Below, in pieces: positions 31,230 to 37,050 of a stretch of DNA of 37,050 bases. The DNA is from an uncultured Bacteroidales bacterium (GTDB lineage: Bacteria; Bacteroidota; Bacteroidia; Bacteroidales; P3), in the NCBI GenBank assembly GCA_937884485.1, contig CALGCG010000090.1, positions 1-37,050 on the forward strand, read 5' to 3'. How positions within the stretch are numbered: the first letter of the stretch is position 1; each line of letters begins with the position of its first letter. The notes beneath the pieces are model-generated. The model had not been told where the DNA came from. It saw only the letters and a list, made by a program, of their open reading frames with translations, and did no database searches. The position numbers and the translations under genes are program-made.

Positions 31230-32507
31230 ATGCCTAACAAACTTACCGTACAGTCCTTGAACGACAAGTTCACCGCTGCCGTGCTCGACAGCTCCAACTT
31301 CATCAAGGAATCCAAGAACTACGCGAAGGACCTCTTCAAGAAGGGAACTCGCTCCGGCACCCGCGCCACGCTCTATTTCGACGGCATGGGCGAAACCGCC
31401 GTCAACGATGACGTCGAGAGCGAAAACGCCATGAGCGTCGCCAACATGAACGGCGACGTCAAGCAATACGGCGTGCCGCTCGTGGTCGGCAACGCCAAGG
31501 GCAAGGTCAGCTGGACCGTTGTCGAGGAACGCTTCAAGATGGGTACCGTCGATGAAGACCTCGTGAAGCCGACCGCCAACTCCATGGCCGAAAAACTCGT
31601 GCGCCAGGTCATCGACAACTCGTACCTGCGCTCCACCGGCGTGGTCGTTGCAGCAAAGGACGAAGCCACCGGTAACTCCGGCAATTTCCTCGCGCTCGCA
31701 TCCGCACTCGCATCCCTGCGCAAGATGCGCACCGGCATGACCCTCGTGGGCCATCTCGATTCCGACACGATGGGCTACCTTTCCTCCCTCCCCGTCACCG
31801 CGGGCGTGGGTCACTTCGACGCCACCTCCGAAAAGCTCAAGGAACTCTATGGCGATGCCGCCATCGGCACGTTCCACCGTTGCCCCTTTATCGACGAACC
31901 GTTCATGTCGGTCGTCGAGACCGGTGACGATCCCGGTGCAAACTGCGCGGTCGCCGAAGACCTGGAACAGGATGCCATCCCCGATGCGTCCGACACCTGC
32001 ACCCTTGTCATCGACGGAATCGCCGAAGGCGTCGATGTCATCAAGAAGGGTTCCGCATTCACCATCGAAGGCGTCAACCGCTGCACCGGTGCAGGCACCC
32101 CGCTCGTCAACTCCCCGTACGCGTTCGTCGTGCAGGAAGATGCCGAAGTCGCCGATGGCGAAGCCGAGCTCAAGATTCTGCCGGTGTACTTTACTGGCGC
32201 TGGCTACATTCCGACCGTGTCCGTGGCCAAGATTGCCGAGGATGCGGCCATCACGTGGCTCACCGGAGCCGAAAAGAAGTACGCAGTCGGCATCGTCCGC
32301 GCACGCGAGGCCCTCAACTGGACCCCGATCGAAATGCTGGACATCAAGGGTTGCGAAAACGGCTCGACCACCGTGCCTACGATGTCGTTCCACACCGCAT
32401 TCGACGGCGACTTCAACGAAGCCTCCAACGACGGACGTCTCGACACCCTCTTCTGCGGCAAGATTGTCGACCCGCGTCTCGTGCGCACCGTGTACTGGGA
32501 ACTCTAG
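31230..32507 (+). CDS. Major capsid (coat) protein, P22 gp5-like
   Basis: The 425-residue protein has nearly the length of P22 gp5 (430) and its position. The opening with a long N-terminal helix and beta strands ('LFKKGTRSGTRATLYF'), and a central insertion-domain-like stretch (~225-320) rich in Asp, Thr and Val, are consistent with an HK97-fold coat with an I-domain. Codon use is strongly biased (frequent GCC, AAG, GAA, CTC), as expected for the most abundant virion protein. A ribosome site (AAAGGACC) and a terminator after the gene bound it. Confidence 0.88.
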   Translation: MPNKLTVQSLNDKFTAAVLDSSNFIKESKNYAKDLFKKGTRSGTRATLYFDGMGETAVNDDVESENAMSVANMNGDVKQYGVPLVVGNAKGKVSWTVVEERFKMGTVDEDLVKPTANSMAEKLVRQVIDNSYLRSTGVVVAAKDEATGNSGNFLALASALASLRKMRTGMTLVGHLDSDTMGYLSSLPVTAGVGHFDATSEKLKELYGDAAIGTFHRCPFIDEPFMSVVETGDDPGANCAVAEDLEQDAIPDASDTCTLVIDGIAEGVDVIKKGSAFTIEGVNRCTGAGTPLVNSPYAFVVQEDAEVADGEAELKILPVYFTGAGYIPTVSVAKIAEDAAITWLTGAEKKYAVGIVRAREALNWTPIEMLDIKGCENGSTTVPTMSFHTAFDGDFNEASNDGRLDTLFCGKIVDPRLVRTVYWEL

Positions 32508-32534
32508 TAACGGATTTGTCTCTTCGCAGACGTT

Positions 32535-32568
32535 CCGGGCTGGTTGGCTTTGGCCAGCCGGCCCTTTT
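32535..32568 (+). terminator. Terminator after the coat gene
   Basis: GGCTGG and CCAGCC form a 6-bp stem, extendable with a bulge to CCGG...CCGG, followed by TTTTATTT. It may reduce read-through from coat into the tail accessory genes. Confidence 0.7.
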
Positions 32569-32583
32569 ATTTAAGGAGACGAA

Positions 32584-33285
32584 ATGTCAAAATCAATCCG
32601 CAAGATTGTCGGCGAGGCCTACCAGTTCATCGGGCTCGCACCGAACGGAATCCTACATGACGGCCAGGTGAGCGAGGGCGTAAACTTCGCAAACGAGGTC
32701 ATCCGCAAGTACAACGAATCCAGCCTCTTCCCGTTCACATTCGCTACAATGGACGCAGTCGTCAAGGGCGGGAAACTGACGATAACGAAGGATGCCGAGG
32801 AAGGGTGCGTCCAGGGCGACGTACCTGTCGGTATGGCCGCAGCCTACTGGAAGCATTCCGACACGGATATGGTCGAGCTCCGCGAACTGTCCTACCCCGA
32901 CATCTTCCGAATGCGGAATCCGTCCACGTCTCCGGAATGGTTTTCGCTCGTCGTTGAGGACGACAACCGGGCCACGCTGCACTTTGACGCGCTTGGCACG
33001 TTCCGCGCGTTCCTGGTGTACCCGAAGAAGCTGCCGCGTCTCGAAATCGACGACATGTTCGTCGCTCCGGAAATATACGAGCAGGTCGTAAAGTACGGTG
33101 TGGTAGTCCGAGCAGCCACCAAGGCGACATTCGAGGAGACGGTAATCGCCGATTACCAGAAACTCCTCGACGACGCCGTTCGCGCAATCACGGACAGCAA
33201 CGCGAGCAAACGCCCCGTAAAGCGGAAACTCCGCAGGCCTTACGACCGCCACGCCGAATTCAAGAACCCGAGAGTCTGGAGGTAA
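32584..33285 (+). CDS. Head-completion/tail accessory factor (gp4-like)
   Basis: The 233-residue product starts with 'RKIVGEAYQFIGLAPNGILH', the helical opening of P22 gp4-type connector adaptors, followed by 'VIRKYNESSLFPFTFATMDA'. A beta-rich middle and a basic C-terminus follow. It would bind below the portal to close the channel. P22 gp4 is shorter (166). An AAGGAG site precedes the ATG, and the stop is three bases before the next gene. Confidence 0.75.
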   Translation: MSKSIRKIVGEAYQFIGLAPNGILHDGQVSEGVNFANEVIRKYNESSLFPFTFATMDAVVKGGKLTITKDAEEGCVQGDVPVGMAAAYWKHSDTDMVELRELSYPDIFRMRNPSTSPEWFSLVVEDDNRATLHFDALGTFRAFLVYPKKLPRLEIDDMFVAPEIYEQVVKYGVVVRAATKATFEETVIADYQKLLDDAVRAITDSNASKRPVKRKLRRPYDRHAEFKNPRVWR

Positions 33286-33288
33286 ACG

Positions 33289-35016
33289 ATGCCTTCTGTA
33301 ATACCAGTACCCGGATTTCTCGGCGGGTCCTCGAAATCCGACGTCATGATGGATTCACCCGAAGAACTGCTCAACATGTTCGTAGAGAAGAAGGAAGTCG
33401 CGGAACCACGTGGATATACGCAGAAAGTATTGCGTTCTGTCGAGGGAGAAAGGGCCGTACTCAAATTTCCCTTTGAAACGCGTATCGGCTGCAGAGGGCT
33501 ATTCACAGCCTCCGACGGCACAATGTTCGCGGCATTCGACGCATCAATCTACAGAATCACTCGAAATGACAGCGGCATTCTCGAGAAGACCCTGATTTCC
33601 GCGGTAACCAGCAGGCCGTCCCAGGTCGTCTTCGCTGAAACCGGCGGTATCGACTCGCATGTCGTATGGGTTGACGGCAACTCGTTTCTGTACGCCTACT
33701 CGCTCAAGAACAGAGAGTACAGGCAGTTCAAGACGCCGCTTCGCGTGTACAAGTCGGCGGACAGCACCGACATCGGCGAGGAATACTCGACGCCGACTCA
33801 TGTCGTGTGCATCGCGGGCGTCATCTGCATCAACGACAGCGAGAACGACACCTGGTACTACACCGACCCGTACGTGCTCGGCGGAACAGGCGACGAACGC
33901 GAGATATACAAGCTCGTAAACGGCCAAGTACAGTACGGCCCGGACGGTGTCACGGTGTTGACAGATACGGTCAACATCGCAGCCGAAGCCGACAACGGCG
34001 TGTGCTACCTGTGGCTCGACCGATACAGCCTCCCGAAATTCCAGACGGCGGAATACGTGGCCGACCGCATCACGGCCATGGTGCTCTGCAACGACCGCAT
34101 CTACTGCTTCGGCACGAAGTCGCTGCAGGTGTATACGCCGACCATGACGGAGGACGCCTACGGGAATTCCTATTCCGTGTTCAGTTCCACGGGTAACAAT
34201 ACCCGCGACAACGGCGCGGAAATCGGCGCAACGGTGGCCACGCTAGGCGGGAAAGTGTTCTGGCTCGGTTCCAACACCATCGGCGACCACTCCGTATGGG
34301 TCTCCGACGGCGGCGCCCCGATCAGGGTGTCGTCAAACAACATCGAGCGCGAATTACGCAGTTTCGGCAACATCTCGGATGCTTACGGCTTCGCCTATGC
34401 CTACAACGGACACCAGTTCTACGTGCTGACCGTGCCGGGCGCAGACAGGACCTTCTGTTACGACGTGACGACGCAGGAATGGTTCGACCGCTCGACCCGC
34501 GACCCCGTTACGGGCAGGGACCGCTACTGGGCACCGAGCTTCGCCACGGCGGCTTACGGCGAGATTTTTCTCGGGAGCTATTCTGCGGAATTCCTCATGC
34601 AGGTAGACCCCGACAAGTTCACCGACTTCCGGGACAACCCGATAATCAAGCGGCGCACCTCCCCCGTGTTCGTGAAGGACTTCGCACCGTTCAGGCTCGA
34701 CGCCTTCTGGATGGAATGGAACACCGGCACGACCACGCAGAGCAACCCGGTCGAAAACGGCGGCTACGTGTCCGCGTTCAACCCCGTGGCCATGCTCGAA
34801 TGCTCCAACGACGGCGGCAACACCTGGGGCATGGAACGCTGGGCGCACGGCGGCAAGATAGGCCAGTATTTCTGGCGGACAGAATGGCGAGGCGGGTTTC
34901 CCTGCGGAGGCTACCAGCTGCCCAGGATGTACGTGCTGAGGCTCACCATCAGCGACCCCGTGAAGGTAGTCATCACGGCCGCGAAGATGCAGATTACGCA
35001 GACGAGGAGACCCTGA
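33289..35016 (+). CDS. Packaged-DNA stabilisation protein (gp10-like)
   Basis: The 575-residue product resembles P22 gp10 (472), a tail accessory factor forming the hexameric ring that holds the tailspikes. 'IPVPGFLGGSSKSDVMMDSP' followed by 'EELLNMFVEKKEVAEPRGYT' and several beta-propeller-like blades ('GLFTASDGTMFAAFDASIYR', 'VSDGGAPIRVSSNNIERELR') are visible. It follows the gp4-like gene as in P22. A ribosome site (GGAGG) precedes the ATG. Confidence 0.8.
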   Translation: MPSVIPVPGFLGGSSKSDVMMDSPEELLNMFVEKKEVAEPRGYTQKVLRSVEGERAVLKFPFETRIGCRGLFTASDGTMFAAFDASIYRITRNDSGILEKTLISAVTSRPSQVVFAETGGIDSHVVWVDGNSFLYAYSLKNREYRQFKTPLRVYKSADSTDIGEEYSTPTHVVCIAGVICINDSENDTWYYTDPYVLGGTGDEREIYKLVNGQVQYGPDGVTVLTDTVNIAAEADNGVCYLWLDRYSLPKFQTAEYVADRITAMVLCNDRIYCFGTKSLQVYTPTMTEDAYGNSYSVFSSTGNNTRDNGAEIGATVATLGGKVFWLGSNTIGDHSVWVSDGGAPIRVSSNNIERELRSFGNISDAYGFAYAYNGHQFYVLTVPGADRTFCYDVTTQEWFDRSTRDPVTGRDRYWAPSFATAAYGEIFLGSYSAEFLMQVDPDKFTDFRDNPIIKRRTSPVFVKDFAPFRLDAFWMEWNTGTTTQSNPVENGGYVSAFNPVAMLECSNDGGNTWGMERWAHGGKIGQYFWRTEWRGGFPCGGYQLPRMYVLRLTISDPVKVVITAAKMQITQTRRP

Positions 35017-35339
35017 TGCTCACCAGGATAAACCCGAAGAAGGTGTTCGACAACAACGGAAAGGCCGTGACCGAGATCCAGTCCGCCATCGAGGGCGACT
35101 GGGGCAGGGAATCGCAGAAGGGGCTCCGCGTGGCGTACCTGGGCAAGTGCACGCTCATGTCTGGCCTTTTCGGAGCTGACGCCACGGCCGTGGAGGTCCC
35201 CACCATGCAGGAACGCTACCCGGCGTATTTCCTCGACACTAACGGAAACTCCCGCATGGCCGTCGTGGAACCGGGAAGCAGGTTCGTGAAGAAGCCGGAA
35301 GGAATTTCTGGCGGATTCGCGTTTTTTGCAATGGTCTAG
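35016..35339 (+). CDS. Small head-tail region protein
   Basis: The ATG at 35016 overlaps the gp10-like stop (TGATG), giving 107 residues; a longer frame from 34296 is a shadow of the gp10-like gene. It is beta-rich with Gly/Phe segments ('EGISGGFAFFAMV' at the C-terminus). Position would fit a small tail-completion protein. No family is recognised. The next promoter-like motif overlaps its last codons. Confidence 0.6.
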   Translation: MLTRINPKKVFDNNGKAVTEIQSAIEGDWGRESQKGLRVAYLGKCTLMSGLFGADATAVEVPTMQERYPAYFLDTNGNSRMAVVEPGSRFVKKPEGISGGFAFFAMV

Positions 35340-35348
35340 GGTAAACTA
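35326..35348 (+). promoter_or_regulatory. Late promoter-like motif before the ejection genes
   Basis: TTGCAAT, nine bases, TAAACTA, overlapping the end of the preceding gene. It shares the TAAACTA box and AGAGnAA surroundings with the site at 27354-27376. Confidence 0.45.
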
Positions 35349-35376
35349 CAAGAGAAACTAAAGAAAGAGGTAAGAA

Positions 35377-36192
35377 ATGGCTGGTGAAGCAATGAGCGGG
35401 GCCGCGACCGGGGCCGGGACGGGATTCCTTTTCGGCGGGCCTATCGGTGCCGCAATCGGAGGCGGCGCCGGACTGCTGCTCGGCGGACTTTTCGGAAACA
35501 GCGCCCAGAACAAGCAGTCCGAGGCCATCAACAAGGCGCTCGGCACTCTTGACGATGCAAAAGGCTACATCGAGGGCGCGAAGACGCAGAACACGGCCCT
35601 TGCGGAGCAGGGGCTCGACCTTGCCGGTTCCCTGTGGGACCCGAACGGCACGCTCGTCGACAACTACAACAAGGCTCTTTCCGGAATGGAGGACCTCCAG
35701 GGCTACAACGCCGACAACCTGTTCAGCTACGACAAGACGATCCAGGATTTCTACGACCCTGCATTCCAGCTTTCTGTCGACATGGCCAACGACGCCATCA
35801 ACAACTCCCAGGCGTTCGGCGGCAACATGTTCTCGAGCGACACTGCGAACAAACTGGCCGCCAAGAACAACGTGCTCGCGACGCAGATGTACGACGACGC
35901 ACGCGACGCCATGACTGCGGACAAGGGCCTGGAACAGTCCATCTGGGCGGGCAACGAGTCGGCGAAGCAGGCGGCGGCGAATTCCGCGGCCGACATTGCA
36001 GGCATGCGCCTCAACGCCTACGGCACCGGCATGAGCAACCTCTCGGAAGCACAGCAGGGCTACCTCGGCCAGCTGATGGGCATCAACAGCGACTACGCGG
36101 GCGACATGACGGACTACCTCGGCGCAAAGGCCGGAATGCAGGCACAGGACCCCGGCGAGAACGAGTGGTGGGACATCTTCGACCTTTTCTAA
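35377..36192 (+). CDS. Ejection/internal virion protein with glycine-zipper
   Basis: The 271-residue product has an N-terminal glycine-zipper segment of about 35 residues ('GAGTGFLFGGPIGAAIGGGA'), able to insert into membrane, followed by a long Asn/Asp/Ala-rich helical body and an acidic tail ('GENEWWDIFDLF'). Podovirus ejection proteins often have such a membrane-active start and help build the trans-envelope channel. It is the first of four ejection-type genes. A ribosome site (AAAGAGG) precedes the ATG. Confidence 0.75.
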   Translation: MAGEAMSGAATGAGTGFLFGGPIGAAIGGGAGLLLGGLFGNSAQNKQSEAINKALGTLDDAKGYIEGAKTQNTALAEQGLDLAGSLWDPNGTLVDNYNKALSGMEDLQGYNADNLFSYDKTIQDFYDPAFQLSVDMANDAINNSQAFGGNMFSSDTANKLAAKNNVLATQMYDDARDAMTADKGLEQSIWAGNESAKQAAANSAADIAGMRLNAYGTGMSNLSEAQQGYLGQLMGINSDYAGDMTDYLGAKAGMQAQDPGENEWWDIFDLF

Positions 36193-36201
36193 GGAGCAAG
36201 T

Positions 36202-36753
36202 ATGGCAAGGACATTCAATGCAGGCATCTGGGGCAATATCGGAGACGCTGTAGCGCGCGACAACATGCTCCGCAGGGAAAGCAACAGGGAAGCCATGGGA
36301 GGTCTCCTCGACATGGCCAAGTTCATCGAGAAGGCGAACGCGAACCGCAAGCTGCGCGAGGACTGGCAGGACTATTTCGCCGGCAGGAAGGCGGCGGCAG
36401 ATGCTGCGCTCGCGGAAGAAGCCGCGGCCGAGACCGACGATATTGAGGACGCGCTCCTGCTCGAGGACATGTACAACGACAGCAATGTCTTCGGCCTCGA
36501 GCAGCCCGAGGATGACATCGACGGCTCCATCTGGGGCGGGCCGTTATCGACTGACGACCCCGTGAACAACGTGGTCCGCTTCGGTTTCGACCCCGTGACT
36601 GCAGCTGCGGACGCTGAATTCATGCAGGCGTTTGACCCTTCCACGGCGACTGATGATGAAATCCGCAGGGCGCAGGGCATCGTCGGCACAGATGTGGATG
36701 GCAAATGGGGCCCGCTGTCCATAGCCGCACGCAACAAGTACATGGGGGTATAA
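36202..36753 (+). CDS. Ejection-region protein with peptidoglycan-binding-like tail
   Basis: The 183-residue product is helical and acidic, and ends with 'IRRAQGIVGTDVDGKWGPLS' followed by 'IAARNKYMGV'. This has the pattern of one peptidoglycan-binding_1 repeat ('lQ..LG...DG.wGp.T..A...y'). It may anchor the ejectosome to the cell wall during DNA entry. An AAGGAG site precedes the ATG, and the stop is one base before the next gene. Confidence 0.7.
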   Translation: MARTFNAGIWGNIGDAVARDNMLRRESNREAMGGLLDMAKFIEKANANRKLREDWQDYFAGRKAAADAALAEEAAAETDDIEDALLLEDMYNDSNVFGLEQPEDDIDGSIWGGPLSTDDPVNNVVRFGFDPVTAAADAEFMQAFDPSTATDDEIRRAQGIVGTDVDGKWGPLSIAARNKYMGV

Positions 36754-36754
36754 C

Positions 36755-37050
36755 ATGGCCGGAATCAACGATATTATCGACGAATACCTCGGCGTGGCAA
36801 TTTCCCCCGAGGAAATGCGCGACCTGGCGCTCATGCAGGTCAAGGATGCCTCCGTGCAGGACGACGCGGTGCAGAAGGCCGTGGCAAATGCCCAGGGCGT
36901 GGAAGCACGCAACCGCTCGGCGCTTGAGGAATACCTCCGCATGGCCGACGAACAGGCCGCTGCAGAATCCCAGAGGGCGCTCGAGATGGCCCAGCAGCGC
37001 CTGAACGCCATCGACAACAACATGGCGCTCATCAGCACCACCGTCGGCGT
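36755..37050 (+). CDS. DNA-ejection/internal virion protein, N-terminal part (continues at 1-677)
   Basis: This is the start of the 305-residue gene cut by the window ends. The first ~100 residues are an acidic, Ala/Gln-rich coiled-coil region ('SALEEYLRMADEQAAAESQR'). The last 55 bases repeat bases 1-55 and the frame continues there to the stop at 677. It begins one base after the preceding stop. Confidence 0.85.
   Translation, partial: MAGINDIIDEYLGVAISPEEMRDLALMQVKDASVQDDAVQKAVANAQGVEARNRSALEEYLRMADEQAAAESQRALEMAQQRLNAIDNNMALISTTVG
36996..37050. repeat. Terminal direct repeat, right copy (circular overlap)
   Basis: Identical to bases 1-55. Removing one copy leaves a 36,995-base circle in which the interrupted gene is intact. 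Confidence 0.95.

Noticed and set aside
34296..35339. 347-residue frame overlapping the gp10-like gene
   Set aside because: The first two thirds is an Arg-rich shadow of the gp10-like gene; only the last 107 codons from 35016 are kept.

Overview
The window is an essentially complete temperate, P22-like podovirus. The last 55 bases (36996-37050) are identical to the first 55 (1-55), and one 305-codon gene reads straight across that join. The window is therefore a circular (or circularly permuted) unit of about 36,995 bp linearised inside a virion gene. Late genes follow the order of Salmonella phage P22: small terminase, large terminase, portal, scaffold, coat, tail accessory factors gp4 and gp10, ejection proteins, tailspike. 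The host cannot be named from the sequence. Strong Shine-Dalgarno sites, an NlpC/P60 endolysin and a lipoprotein suggest a Gram-negative bacterium using the standard code; a gut or rumen host is only a guess.

Layout. (1) 23675-24412 is a small self-contained unit with its own promoter and terminator, coding for a small protein and a retropepsin-like aspartic protease. (2) 24591-37050, continuing at 1-9479, is the rightward late region: packaging, head, tail accessory proteins, ejection proteins, tailspike, fibres, holin-like protein and endolysin. (3) 9476-10483 holds a leftward lipoprotein gene with its own promoter and an unknown rightward gene. (4) 10484-10839 is non-coding with inverted and direct repeats beside the integrase, the best attP candidate. 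(5) 10840-22833 is one long leftward early operon of tightly packed genes, many with ATGA-type overlaps: integrase, two excisionase-like proteins, a tRNA-like element, an Acb2/Tad1 anti-defence protein, a PD-(D/E)XK-like protein, a pentapeptide-repeat protein, ASCH and HNH proteins, a ParB-like protein, an SSB-like protein, ERF recombinase, and a ribbon-helix-helix protein. (6) 22834-22988 is the control region, with a consensus-like leftward promoter (TTGACA, 17 bp, TATATT) and a palindromic operator facing an XRE repressor.

How it works together. The repressor would silence the leftward operon in the lysogen. After induction, ERF, SSB-like and ParB-like proteins would support recombination and replication, since no polymerase, primase or helicase was recognised. 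Integrase and one or both excisionase-like proteins would control integration. The late region packages DNA, assembles a short-tailed virion and lyses the cell. The accessory content of most interest is the Acb2/Tad1 fusion beside a composite tRNA-like element, the retropepsin unit, the lipoprotein unit, and a recurring promoter-like motif (kTGCAA, N10, TAnnnTA) before several late genes.
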